Shown one piece after another: positions 46,778-58,256 of a stretch of DNA of 64,000 bases. Under the pieces are notes generated by a model, which ran no database searches, was not told the DNA's origin, and saw only the letters and a list, made by a program, of their open reading frames with translations. Made by a program: the position numbers and the translations under genes. Origin of the DNA: Cephalopachus bancanus (lineage: Eukaryota; Chordata; Mammalia; Primates; Tarsiidae); NCBI GenBank assembly GCA_027257055.1, contig JAPVLO010000008.1, forward strand, positions 17,732,001-17,796,000, given 5' to 3'. Each line of letters opens with the position of its first letter. Within the stretch, counting starts at the first letter, position 1.

Positions 46778-47087
46778 ATGGGCTCCGTTTCCTCCGCGCT
46801 GGCTCGATCCCGCAACTCCGTGGTGCAGTTGGGCTCGTCACCACCGCAGCCTGAGGCTCCACCGGCCGCTCCCGCTGCCCGCAGAGACTCACTGGCGCTC
46901 CCCAAGAACCGGAGGCCGGGACCTGGGCGCGGAGAGACGTCCGCCCCTCCCGCAGCCTGGGAGGCGCAGCCCGCCGCGCTGAGTCCGGAAGAGCAGGCGA
47001 AGTTGGCGAGCGTGGAGCTGTCCCCGGTGCTGAAGCGTGCGGAGACTATGCCCCAGCCTCACTTGCCCCGAAGCCTCAGCTCGGCAG
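46778..47087 (+). CDS. First coding exon of an unrecognised gene (N-terminus, partial)
   Basis: The exon encodes 103 residues plus one base, beginning MGSVSSALARSRNSVVQLG. The ATG at 46778 has a good Kozak context (GAGATGG, purine at -3 and G at +4). The frame is also open upstream to an ATG at 46445, but that stretch is promoter sequence, so I prefer 46778. The exon ends at 47087 at a consensus donor, GGCAG|GTGAGT. The MGSVSS start fits an N-myristoylation site. The rest is low-complexity, rich in Pro, Ala and Ser, with basic patches (ARRDSLALPKNRR) and possible Ser phosphosites (RRDSL, LPRSLSS). The C-terminal part (LSPEEQAKLASVELSPVLKR) looks more ordered and may be helical. No signal peptide or membrane segment is visible. 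I do not recognise the gene and assign no function. The following exons lie beyond the window. Confidence 0.75.
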
Positions 47088-47093
47088 GTGAGT
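47088..47093 (+). other. Splice donor of exon 1
   Basis: GTGAGT directly follows GGCAG, a full consensus 5' splice site. It leaves the reading frame in phase 1. The frame stays open to 47338 past the donor, but CpG density drops and the sequence turns intron-like, so this is the natural exon end. From here to 64000 no exon with a plausible acceptor, a coding frame and a donor was recognised. Confidence 0.7.
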
Positions 47094-47589
47094 TTCCTTG
47101 TCTTGCTTACGGATCGCGACCTTTTGAGAGGGGGACTTCTTACCTTCAGGTTGGAAAGAGAAAGCCCTGTCTCTCAGTAGGATTTCGCTTATTTTGTCCT
47201 CTTGCCCATAACTTATTTTGCAAGTTAAGATTCATTTCTGGTTCAACAGGGGGTTATTTCAGAAGGACTATCTTTCATAGGGGTTTGTTTAAACAGTCGC
47301 TGGCAAGACAGTTACACCCTAAGGATCCCTTTCCCTAGCCATGCACCGGCTCCGGGCTCCGGTACCATGGGCTTCCTTATTGTCTTGGAAAGGAAAGGAT
47401 TAAAAAAAGCTCTCCTTCCCATCTCCTTCCAGGAGCATTGGGAAAAGGGCAGGAGATTCCTGCTTGTCCAAGACTTAGATCCATATGTGAAGAAGAAAGT
47501 CAGTATTTAAACAGTCTCTTCTGAAGGGACTTGGGATGTGCGGTTGGGTAAGACTTTTTTTTTTTTTTTAGGAGAGACAATGTGGGAGA

Positions 47590-47770
47590 AGTGGACAGAA
47601 TACACATCATTTGAAGTCAAAGGTGGACCTGCTGCTTTCATTGTGATCTTGGGCGGATATTCCCCTTGTGCCTCATTTTTTTTCATCTGTGACACAGGGA
47701 TGATAAGAATACTATCTCACTAGGTAGCTGGGAAATCTGACCAGGCATAATGCATGTAGAAATACTTTGA
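47590..47770 (+). mobile_element. MIR SINE (intronic)
   Basis: ATTGTGATCTTGGGCGGAT, TCATCTGTGACACAGGGATG and TCTCACTAGGTAGCTGGG match MIR. Confidence 0.65.
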
Positions 47771-48369
47771 AAACTGTATATTGTGGTGCAAATATTCAGT
47801 ATTATACATGAACCAGCTCTTTGAACTTCTTCAGCTGAGGGAATAGTGAAACTTACTCATTTCAAAAATTTTATTTTGAGATAGCCAATTGTTTCATTTT
47901 ATCAGGACAGATTCCATATTATTCAAGTGGGAGAAAAACTCCTTAGTTGGTACATGTAGTTAAAATATTGCTAAATATGTCACCTGGTCTTTTGGGCTTA
48001 TACTTGGCATGAATCTCTACTTCTCTACCAAGCAAAGCCGCCATGCTCACTGGAATTGTCTGTTGAGTTTTCAAGAAAGATCAGTAGAGTAAGTGGGAAA
48101 TGTTGGTTCCCCTAAAGAGAAAAAGGTGAGGCTAGGAAAGAGAGGGATTGGCTTACACTCTGACTCACTGAGAGATGAGGATACTTGTATCTTCATTCCC
48201 TTGAGAGTTTTCAAAATTTTGTGAGCTTTTCCATTAACTTTTATTTTGCTCTTGTTTAATCCAAACAGCCCCTCCTTTATTTTAATTAAAAGAAAATACA
48301 TACACATTTTGCTTACAAGGGAGGATTTATTATTGTAAAACATATTATTTTTTCCATTCAGAACACAAG

Positions 48370-48600
48370 TTTTTGTGGTATTAATGGAAAGAGATACAGA
48401 TTAGGAGTCAGGACACTTGGGTTCTGCTAAACTCAGCATCCTTGGTCAGGCTACTTGTATTTTCTAAGCTTGTATAATCTGCTTTTTTAGAATGGTTACA
48501 AAATATATTTACCAGCGCCTATGCCATGAAGCTTGAAGGAAATTATGGAGATAAAATGATTTGCAAATTATAAGTATTGCACAGAGTAAGGCATTATTAA
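48370..48600 (+). mobile_element. MIR SINE (intronic)
   Basis: GGAGTCAGGACACTTGGGTT and GATAAAATGATTTGCAAATT fit MIR from head to 3' end. Confidence 0.75.
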
Positions 48601-49389
48601 AGAAAATTAATATTTTCTAATGTGCAGATTCATATTTAGTTTTTATACAAATCTGCATGGTCTACCATGGTTGTATAGGATGAAACTTGGGCTTCCTTTA
48701 TGAAACTCCTCAATATTAATTTTTTTTGTGTGTGTATGGGGATATTAGTTCAATTACAAACATATGTATCTATGAAAGAATATTACCATGTTTTAAAATT
48801 TTTATTCTTATGCTTTCACTGGTGTGGGCAGAAGATTTGGATGTTGCAATTAATTTACACATTTATAATGCCAGAAAACCAATTTCCAGCAATTTGCATT
48901 GAATTAAGTTCTGTTTTGGATTTGATGACTACACCCTGGAACTACTTTTAACTTTAACTTTTTTATTATATAAGACTAAAATTTTTCCATTCCTTCCATT
49001 TTATTTCATAAGGACTATATCAAATTAAAAATTACATTATAAATTTTATCACCTAGGATACTTATGCAGGTATTAGATTTCTATATTTTGATCTTTTAAA
49101 AAAAGTGATATTGGAGCTTACATCTTTGAAGAGTGGTAGGTTTGATAGCTAGAATTGTAGATGAAGCTCTTTTTAAAAAATCATTTTATTTGAAAACAAA
49201 GTGAATTGTCCCTAGCTGTGAAGCCAGGTGGCTTTTTGCTGAACTATATTGAGCTTCTCCAGATATTGGATAGAACAGAGCAGAACTTGTGAATCTGGGA
49301 ATAAACCAGTTATGTTGTTATCTAAAACTTGTACTTTAAACCGAAACTGAATGTCCTCTTTCTCTCTCTATGGATGTAGCAGTATGTGC

Positions 49390-49550
49390 TGGATGCTGCT
49401 TTATGAGATTGTGGAATGGATACTTTTATTTTCATTTTACAAATAAAGACATTAAGGAACAGAGAGCTTAATTAGCTAGTCACATAGTAAATGATAGAAT
49501 TTAAACACAGGTTGTCTGGCTCTAGAACTCAATATTCTTACTGCCTTCTC
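49390..49550 (-). mobile_element. MIR SINE (intronic)
   Basis: CATTTTACAAATAAAGACAT, GCTAGTCACATAGTAAATG and GTTGTCTGGCTCTAGAACTC match inverse MIR. Confidence 0.8.
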
Positions 49551-49750
49551 TTTGCTGTTTGTCTTAAATTCTCTGTGTTTATTTTCCATATGTTGGTCCT
49601 TTAGTTTATTATTTAGTAATGTCCTTAGAAAGTTTTATCTTTTTCCAGCTGTGATGACAGCAACCAAGGGAAAGTGCTGTGGTCCTGGGAGAAAGGTGTC
49701 AGAGTGTTAAGGGAGAAACAGCCACCTTGGGCATTACTGTGGTGATAATT

Positions 49751-50040
49751 TTTTTTTTTCGAGTTGGAGTCCCACTCCATCACCCAGAATGGAGGGCAGT
49801 GGCACGCTCCTGGCCACCGCAGCCTCCACCTGATGGGCTCCAGTGATCCTTCCACCTCAGCCTTCCAAGTAGCTGGAACTACAGACGTGTGCTACCACGC
49901 CCGGCTAATTTTTGATTTTATTGTAGAGATGAGGTCTCGCCAAGTTGCCCAGGTGGGTCACAAACCTGCAGGCTCCGGCAACCTACTCACCTCAGCCTCC
50001 CAAAGTGCTGGGATTACAGACTGAGCCACCAAGTCCGGCT
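49751..50040 (-). mobile_element. Lineage-specific Alu
   Basis: Minus Alu in putative intron 1. Perfect 15-bp target duplication ACTGTGGTGATAATT at 49736-49750 and 50041-50055. Confidence 0.96.
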
Positions 50041-50154
50041 ACTGTGGTGATAATTAAAGCCAGGGAACTTTAGGGGAAAGTAAAACTCAGGGTACTGAGT
50101 CAGCTGTCTTTCCTCATGGAAATTTAAATGTTTTGAGCCTCTGGGATTTGTTGC

Positions 50155-50255
50155 ATTAAGGATGCTCTCCTACTTCTCTGTCATTGTGTTGTGAAGATTA
50201 AATGAGATAAGATACCAAAGCCCAGATGGAACTTGGCATATATTAAACATGGGTG
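50155..50255 (+). mobile_element. MIR SINE 3' fragment
   Basis: GTGAAGATTAAATGAGATAA and ACTTGGCATATATTAAAC match the MIR 3' half. Confidence 0.6.
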
Positions 50256-50772
50256 TTTTGTATGTTTGTCTGTTTTCAAATATTTGGGTCCCCACTCACT
50301 AGCAGAAAGGAGGGAGCAGTTTAATTCATTTCTGATGAAAAGGCACGTCAGAATAAAGAAATAACAAAATAAACAAGAAACTATCCACAGCTATCTGCCT
50401 ATTGCTTAAGAATCTGTAGTTGGTTAAGAGGCTCCTAGCTTTTGTTAGAAATTCTTCTGGCTGGAGAGAGACTGACATTATAGATTAAAGTGATTTTTTT
50501 TGGTTAATAAACTCCGTGTTAATATTATTGGCACTCTTTAATTTTCAGTTATTATCCCCTTGTTTATTTTTTTCCCTGCTGGTTTAACATTTTGAAAAGA
50601 TGTGTCCTGTGAGCACCGATTTTAAAGTGCGAGCAATATTTGCCAAATAGCCGTCTCAGAGTATTAAATCTTGTGGAATTTTTGTCTGCTATTTAGTTTC
50701 CATTTAAATCTTCTGTGATTCCTGAAGTTACCATGGTTTGCCTCTGTCTGGGTTCTCACAGATGTTAGAATC

Positions 50773-51081
50773 AGTGATTTCAAACATTGATATTTATCAG
50801 AATCACCTGGAGAGGTGATTCCAGAAGCCCAGGTTTGTTGTGATGGGATAGGGCTGGGGTCTTTTCCCAGGGAGTTCCCAGGCGATTTTGTTACAAAATT
50901 TCCCAGGCAATTCTTTTACAATAAAAGTATGTATCACCGTTACTTGGAGGCTTGATAAACATAATCCTTGACCCTCTTTCCACATTTCTGATTCATAGGT
51001 CTGACATGCAACCTGAGAATTTGCATTTCTGACAAGTTTCCAGCTGCTGCTAGTCAAAGGGTCACACTTTGAAATCCACTG
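50773..51081. mobile_element. MER5-like non-autonomous hAT element
   Basis: Terminal sequences CAGTGATTTCAAACATTG and ACTTTGAAATCCACTG are inverted repeats of each other. The interior has the MER5 motif ATCAGAATCACCTGGAGAGG and GAGAATTTGCATTTCTGAC. About 309 bp. A small internal repeat (TTCCCAGGCGATTTT and TTCCCAGGCAATTCT) is present near 50875-50920. I could not confirm an 8-bp target duplication. Confidence 0.65.
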
Positions 51082-51381
51082 ATCTATGAATAGAAATCAC
51101 CAAGAGGGACTAGAAATCAGGTGTATTATATTATCCATTATTGAGTTCTTGATTTGAGATCTGGGCAGAGGCTGTGAAGGAGAGAGACTGAACTCAGGGC
51201 AGATTTCATCTCTCTCTCTTTCTCCCCTTCACCTCCCAGCCCCTTAGCAACCACTCTCTTGCTAATTTCTAAAATGTCAGGATAATTATGATCCTTCTAG
51301 TGAAAACTTAGTGATAAAGTGATTTCATTTGAGGTTACAATTTTTGGGGCTAACTTCTAGTTGAATTAAAAGACTGACTAA

Positions 51382-51640
51382 GGCCAGGCTCGGTGGATCA
51401 GCCTGTAATCCCAGCACTTTGGGAGGCTGAGGTGAATGGATTGCCTGAGCCTGAGGATTTGAGACCCACCTGGGCAACTTGGCATAGACCTTGTCTCAAT
51501 AAATCAAAAAAATTAGCCAGACGTGGTAGCACACACCTGTAGTTCTGGCTACTTGGAAGGCTGAGAGGCAGATGGCTTGCCGGAGCCCAGCAGGTCGAGG
51601 CTGTGGTGGCCAGGAGAGTGCCAATGCACACACACACAAA
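51382..51640 (+). mobile_element. Lineage-specific Alu, 3'-trimmed
   Basis: One of the few plus copies of the young family (GGCTCGGTGGATCAGCCTG). It ends early, in CACACACACACAAAAG. GACTGACTAA flanks both sides. Confidence 0.92.
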
Positions 51641-52005
51641 AGAGACTGACTAATGTGAAAATAAAATAAAACTCTCATCATTTTAAAGATTGGTGAGTAG
51701 ATAGGTGAAGTGGTGACACCACTCATGCCTTAATCCTCAATAACCACAGCATCCCTAATGTGTGTCCCTTGCTGAGTTAATCCAAACAGACATGAGCAGC
51801 CTTCTCAAGCTTATTATGTTAGTGACAGGCAATACTGATGAGAACACACTGTGACGGGCAACTGCACTCCCTGGCACACTTCCTTCACCCCGGGGAGGCA
51901 AGTCAGGGTTCCAGAATCTTATCAAGGTTAAAAAGTCTCAGAACCACTTTCCTTTGATTCTCTTTACTAGAAGTCACTAGAGTCATTACTTCCAAAGTCA
52001 GTCTC

Positions 52006-52328
<323 letters not shown>

Positions 52329-52644
52329 AAGTCAGTCTCAAGATAGGGCAGAGTGGACTAACTTGCTCAGCCCTAAACCACATTTACTCCTCCTGGGTGG
52401 AAGACTTGGAGAAGGAATGCTTCCTAACTGTATAGCACTTTACAACTTAGAAAGCCCCTATGGAGTCTCTTTATCATCTGATCTTCAGGACAGCTTTCTG
52501 AGGTCAATGGACAGATGGCCTTATTATTCCCCTTTAATAAAGAAAGGGAATCTAAGTAAACTTTTAATTTATTATTGATGACATGCTTTATCCTAGATCA
52601 CTTGCAGTCAGGTTTTTGGGTGTCCCACTATTAATTCTTCCAGG

Positions 52645-52815
52645 CAGCGTGGTGTCAGGGAAGGAGGCTCTGGAATCTTGATTCTTGGCTCCCATAATTC
52701 CTGGCTGCACGAACTAATTTCTCTAAGCCCATTTTCTGATCTGGGAAATGGAAATGGTACTGATCTCACCTAAATAAAGTAATTTATGCAAGGTACTTGG
52801 CACATGCCTTGGGAC
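52645..52815 (+). mobile_element. MIR SINE (intronic)
   Basis: GCAGCGTGGTGTCAGGGAAG, TTTCTCTAAGCCCATTTTCT and GTACTTGGCACATGCC match MIR. Confidence 0.75.
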
Positions 52816-52827
52816 ATCCAGTTTGTT

Positions 52828-53120
52828 TGTTTGTTTGTTTTTGAGTCGGAGTCTCACTTTGTTGCCCAGACTTGAGAGCAGTGGCATACTCAGGGCCACC
52901 CCAGCGTTGACCTGCTGGGCTTCAGCGATCCATCCACCTCAGCCTTCTAAGTAGCCAGAACTACCGGCACGCACTACCACACCCAGCTAATTTTTGATTT
53001 ATTGTAGAGATGAGGTCTCGCCAAGTTGCCTGGGCTGGTCTCATACCTGTGGGCTTAGGCAATCCACTCGCCTCGGCCTCCCAAAGTGCTGGGATTACAG
53101 GCTGAGTCACCCAGCCCAGT
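52828..53120 (-). mobile_element. Lineage-specific Alu
   Basis: Minus Alu with a GTTTGTTTGTTTG start and GGCTGAGTCACCCAGCCC. Flanks GACATCYAGTT. Confidence 0.93.
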
Positions 53121-53287
53121 CGACATCTAGTTATTTAATCAATATTGTTTACCTTTACATAAACTAAACATGTAGGTGAATCCCTTCTGTGGTTGGAGTC
53201 CCACAGTCAGTGGACTGGCAGAGCTGGGATACAGATCTTTTGATTTCTACTCTAGTTGTCACAATGCCATAATGATTCTTCAGGGGG

Positions 53288-53582
53288 TTGTTTTTTTTTT
53301 TTTGAGTTGGAGTCTCACTCTGTCGCCCAGACTGGAGTGCAGTGGCCGCTTCCGGCCACCGCAGCCTCGACCTGCTGGGCTCCGGCGATCCTTCCGCCTC
53401 AACCTTCCGAGTAGCCGGAATTACAGACACGCGCTACCACGCCCGGCTGATTTTTTTTTTTTTGCTTTATTGTAGAGATGAGGTCTCGCTGCCCAGGCGG
53501 GTCTCGAACCTGCGGGCTCAGGCAATCCACTCACCTCAGCCTCCCAAAGGCGCGGGATTACAGGCTGAGCCACCGAGCCCGG
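53288..53582 (-). mobile_element. Lineage-specific Alu, 5-nt-deletion type
   Basis: Minus Alu close to consensus. CTTCAGGGGG duplications at 53278-53287 and 53583-53592. Confidence 0.95.
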
Positions 53583-53677
53583 CTTCAGGGGGATGTTAAA
53601 CAAAAGTGGGGTGAGGAAGTGGGGAAGAGAAAGAGAGTGGGACAGAGAGAGAGTCTGAAGGCAAAGGAGGAGCAAGT

Positions 53678-53678
<1 letters not shown>

Positions 53679-53719
<41 letters not shown>
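53679..53719. repeat. (CA)n microsatellite
   Basis: Pure CA array of about 40 bp. A complementary GT array lies 133 bp downstream. Confidence 0.97.
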
Positions 53720-53720
<1 letters not shown>

Positions 53721-53851
53721 AGTCCACATGACATTAGAGGACTGGGGTCTTATATGACCTACTTCTGAAGTGGGACATGGATCCCACATATTTATGTCGT
53801 TCTTAGTGCTATGTTGTTTGTAATTTACTCAAAGTGTTCAACCTAGACCAT

Positions 53852-53852
<1 letters not shown>

Positions 53853-53902
<50 letters not shown>
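53853..53902. repeat. (GT)n microsatellite
   Basis: Pure GT array of about 50 bp, complementary to the CA array at 53679-53719. Confidence 0.97.
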
Positions 53903-53904
<2 letters not shown>

Positions 53905-54274
53905 GTTTTAATCTGCCTTCTAGGAGTAAAAACCCTAACTTTGAAAACTACCCCCTCTAAGGTGTTTACAACACCCTTTTGAGAATATAGGTGACTTACT
54001 TATGGCTAGATTCAGGCAGAACTGGGATCAGGGGAGCTCATAGATGTTCAGGACTTTGAAACAGTTTGCACATATCAGACATTGATTTGATTTTCATGGA
54101 ATGGCTGAGATTAGGAAAATGAATTCTCACACTGAGCCACCATTGGCAGCAATTGAGCTAATGAGCAAAGATAACAGGAAACAAATGTGGGCTCTGTTCA
54201 GACTTGCTCTTCTCCGATATCACCTCCACTGTAACTTCTTGACTTGAGTAAAAGAAATGTAAAAAATGTAAAAA

Positions 54275-54400
54275 AGGACTATTATTGCCCATTTTACAAA
54301 TGAAGAAACTGAGGTTCTGAGTAATGGCAGGACCTGTTAAGGTCACACAGTCGAAGGGATGAGTTAAAATTAGACTCTGGATCTCTGACTGTGCCTAAGC
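54275..54400 (-). mobile_element. MIR SINE (intronic)
   Basis: CCCATTTTACAAATGAAGAA, ACTGAGGTTCTGAG and GGTCACACAGTCGAAGG are clear inverse MIR. Confidence 0.88.
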
Positions 54401-55554
54401 TATCATGGTAGACTGCAAGCTCCCAGAGTGAAACAAGCATGCTTTTTGGCATCTATGTAAGCAGCAAAGTCTTGGGATTTTCCTTCTCAGGAAAAACAAA
54501 CAAAGACAAACTGTAGTCAAGTTACTAAATGTATTGTCATTTCCCAGAAAGAAGGAGTTGAAGCCGAGGGCTGGGCAGATGCTGCCAGAAAGGTCAGGAA
54601 TGTTCTTTAGTCTAGAAATGGGAGATGACTGCCATGCCCTCCACATGACCCCAGAAAGGCACAGAATTGCAGGTTTCTCCTCAGATCATGCTCTGAGGGC
54701 TCACTCCCCCAAGGGAGCTGAAGTTACTCCTAAAGGAGTTGTCCTGAGTAGAAAGGGAGCAGTTAGAGTGGCTTTTTTTTTCTTTCCTGTCTCTCTTTTT
54801 TTTTCTTCATCTCTACTATTCCTCCAGTGCTCCATAGCAAGGTCTATTTTATTAAATATTCTGGGGTATACTCGAAAATTGTTAATGGGAACAATAGATA
54901 GATTCAACTAGAAGGCCACATTCAGTCACAGCTCTTTTCTCCAAGCTTTGCTCCCTACATTGCCTTTTCCCCAGCGGATCGAATTCTGGGGGTTTCTTCC
55001 AGGTTGCTATTTTTTTTTCTTGTGAGTCAGACTGCTGGGCTCCCTTACTGATGTTAGCCTTGCCTAAGAGACCTCAGCAAAACTGAAGACACGTGGGAAA
55101 AAAGAAACCATTAGATCGATACATGAACAATGGATTCATTTATCTTTCTTGATATTGTGGTGGGTTTTGCCTGTGGCCCAAGCGCTCCAAGAGTTGGATG
55201 GACCTGGTTTTCATGTTGTATGAAGATTCCATGGCAGGATAGTTGGAAAAAGTTTCTCAAGTCCTGTTTGACAGCTGTCTGAAATTTTATTTTTCGCTGG
55301 ACTGTGACACCCTAATAACTGGGTACCTTCTTCCAGTTCAGGAGACAAAATGTGTTACTAATATGAGGGAATCCTCTCAAGAATAAAGCCTCTGTTCTAA
55401 AGGAAAAAAAATAAATCTTAGTCCTGAAATATATGTGCTGTTCTTCCCATATCTGAACCTTGTTATGTAAGGATGCTACTTCAGTGATTTTTTCTAATGA
55501 CTGGAAATGTGCAGATAAAAACAATCAAATTATCATATGTCGTAGGAACAGTAG

Positions 55555-55755
55555 AAGTTGACATTTATTGAGCACTCACCCTGTGCCAGGCACTATTCTA
55601 AGTATTCTTTATGTACCAGCTCACACTATGCCAATGTTATCTCCTTTTCATAGAGGAGCACACTGAGGCTTGGAGAATTATCAGAGATCACACATCTAGT
55701 GAGTGCTGGGTATGGGATTTGAACCCAGGCCTTGAGCACTGTGCTGCACTACCTG
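55555..55755 (-). mobile_element. MIR SINE (intronic)
   Basis: TTATTGAGCACTCACCCTGT, GCCAGGCACTATTCTAAG, ACTGAGGCTTGGAGAATTA and GGGATTTGAACCCAGGCC are nearly full-length inverse MIR. Confidence 0.9.
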
Positions 55756-55789
55756 AGACATCAGTTAGCAGCTTGGGGCTGATGAAAAA

Positions 55790-56320
55790 ATTTGACCAAC
55801 TTGCTGCTGCTATGGAAAGAAATAGTATGCAAGGGGCCACAGCCTGCATGGCTGCCTTGAGGGTCCTGAGAGAGAGCAGTGAGAAATTAAGAAAGACACA
55901 GACACAAAGACATAAAGAAAAGCTGGGGCCAGGTGGGACACTTTCCTCTGATGGAGGAAAAGTGGCCCCGAACTAGCTCAGCATGTTTATTTTATAATCA
56001 AGCACAAAGAAAGTTGGAAGAGATTCAAGGTCTGTGAGGGAGCTATAACGGAATTTTGTTGTAAGCTAATGGCGAGCTGTTCCGCGGTTATCTTGTTACA
56101 GCTAAGGCTTTACTGTACTAGATGCACCTGGATGTGTGGGCATCTGAGATGCCGTTCTTTGTAGCAGGCTTCATGCCTCACCTTTGGCTAGGATGCAGAG
56201 CTACCAAGTGAGACCTTGCCTTCACTTGGGGTCTTTACTCAAGTCCTGCTACAGTGACAGCGCTCGCCTGCTCCCCCATCACATCTGCTCGTGACAGCAG
56301 GGAAGCCATAGTACTGAGGA
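55790..56320 (-). mobile_element. Probable ERV2 (class II)-like LTR
   Basis: AAGAAAGACACAGACACAAAG, AGAAAAGCTGGGGCCAGGTG, AAAGTGGCCCCGAACTAG and TTTATTTTATAATC resemble the inverted 3' part of betaretrovirus-like LTRs. On the minus strand the last motif gives AATAAA. No internal genes are present. Boundaries are approximate. Confidence 0.45.
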
Positions 56321-56679
56321 AATTTTGAGAAGTACATTTTATAATTACGTTCACTATTTTAATGTAGCGATCTAGGAATAATCAGCAAATAAATAGATAG
56401 AGTGACCATAGATAGCATTCAAATTACTATATTGAGTCAGATGATTTCTAACTGGTTAAAGGTGAAATAGGAATAAAAATAATTGTAATATTGAGAAAAA
56501 TTCTAAATAAATGAAAAATGCTCTCAAAATATCATCTTAATACAACAGCTGTTTTGACATTTGCGTATAACACTCTTATTTTTTATGTGCATAATATGAT
56601 TTTTTACCAAGTTGGGATTTGTATCCCCCCAAATCAAGCTTTTTTCTGGGAGATAATACCTTTTAGTAGTTACAAAGGC

Positions 56680-56905
56680 AGCCTCTGGAGTGAGGCAGAT
56701 GGAGTTGGAGTCTGGGATCTCCCCATTATTAACTGTGTAGTCTTTGGGTAACTTACTTTACCTCTCTGAGACTCAGATCCCTTATCTGTAAAATGAGAAT
56801 GCAAACAACCCCATTTACTGGGTTCTTTGTGGATTTAAAAGTTGAAAGCAAAGCTCTCAGCCTGGTGCTGGACACAGTCAATACTCAACGGGCATTTTTA
56901 TTATT
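56680..56905 (+). mobile_element. MIR SINE (intronic)
   Basis: GCCTCTGGAGTGAGGCAGA, CTTACTTTACCTCTCTGAG, CTTATCTGTAAAATGAGAAT and CAATACTCAACGGGCATTT are nearly full-length MIR. Confidence 0.9.
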
Positions 56906-57964
56906 AGATGTGTGATTTTTACCAGCAGTAGTGGGGCATTTTTAGTAGCTCCACACCCAGGGCAGGGAGTGCCCAGTGTCCCTTCTCATACTTACGCTTG
57001 AATATAAATATCCAGGTCATCCCCTGAACACACTTTGAGTCTCTGTGTTCCAGGAGAAGTCAGAAAGGGGGCCTCTAGGAGGACCCTCTGACCTTAGATA
57101 ACAAATACTCAATGTGTCCTGCTAGCATGGTCCAGTCCTTAATTACATGTCAGTGCCTGTTTGCATGGAAATCTACAGTCCTGACCAACTCCCAGGCTCT
57201 AATCTCAGGCATGTCAAATCACATCACATATGAAGGCTGCCTGGGGGAAGGCGGGCTCGTGCTGGCATGGGGGAGGGTACAGCTGTCCTTCCACTCAGGG
57301 GGGCTGGGCACCTGGGGCCTCTGCACTCCTCCTGGCTGTACCCCTTTCCAGAATTCTCAGCTCCTTTCTCTAAGAACCAGCCCCTGCTCAACTCTGAGAC
57401 TGAGGGGTTTGGTGGACTCTTCTCCTGCAAGAATTTTTTTTTAAAACCCTTCACATGACCTTGGAGATGACTGGACTATACGTCAGCCAGTCAGAGTTTT
57501 TGCTTTTTTCCATTCTGTCACTTTTTCCACAGCCTTACTAATTGTGGGCTCCCCAGGGAGAAGAAAAGGAGGCCTGCGCTTTGTTCCCAGCTCCTCTCCC
57601 GCCTTTAGCCTTTGCTTTCTTGTCCCCAGTCCTGAGTTTCCAGCTCTCTGGGGTCAGGGTGGGAGAGAGGGTTAGAGAGGCGGGTAAGTAGGGGGCGACC
57701 CTGCCTGCACCCCACACCATTTCTAAAGCTGCCCCATAATGAAATGACCCCAAATTGAAGGGAGGTACTCTTTTTCCCCTTTGAGAAGATTCCTCAAAAA
57801 TATATTTTTAAAAATGGATATGTACTACTTGGATATACAAACTTTGAAGGGACTAAGGAAAAAATTGCAAGCGTACTTTTGATGTTTATCTTGTTACCTT
57901 TGTTATATCCAGTGAAAAATCTCAAGTTGCTTTTCCATTTTACACTCCATAAAACAATATTTTT

Positions 57965-58256
57965 TTAATTTTTTATTTTTTTGAGTTGGAGTCTCACTCG
58001 GTTGCCCAGACTGGAGTGCAGGGGCCGCTCCTGGCCACTGCAGCCTCGACCTGCTGGGCTCCGGCGATCCTTCCGCCTCAGCCTTCCGGGTAGCTGGAAT
58101 TACAGGCATGCGCCACCACGCCCGGCTGATTTTTTGATTTATTGTAGAGATGAGGTCTCGCTGCCCAGGCGGGTCTCGAACCCGCAGGCTCAGGCAATCC
58201 ACTCACCTCAGCCTCCCAAAGGTGCGGGATTACAGGCTGAGCCACCGAGCCCGGCT
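57965..58256 (-). mobile_element. Lineage-specific Alu, 5-nt-deletion type
   Basis: Minus Alu close to consensus. CATAAAACAAT flanks both sides (57948 and 58257). Confidence 0.95.

Larger units (their letters stand above)
46140..47110 (+). promoter_or_regulatory. CpG island promoter
   Basis: This is the only stretch of the window dense in CpG and G+C, in sharp contrast to the AT-rich flanks. It contains GC-rich runs such as the repeated GGCCC block at about 46753-46771 just before the start codon. No TATA box is visible at a sensible distance, which fits a TATA-less CpG-island promoter with dispersed starts. It covers the first coding exon and ends just after its splice donor. The transcription start cannot be fixed from sequence; it most likely lies within a few hundred bases upstream of 46778. 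Confidence 0.85.

Noticed and set aside
46119..46892. 257-codon minus-strand frame as a gene
   Set aside because: It is antisense to the promoter and exon 1, composed of GC-rich low-complexity residues with no recognisable domain. Kept only as a low-interest finding.
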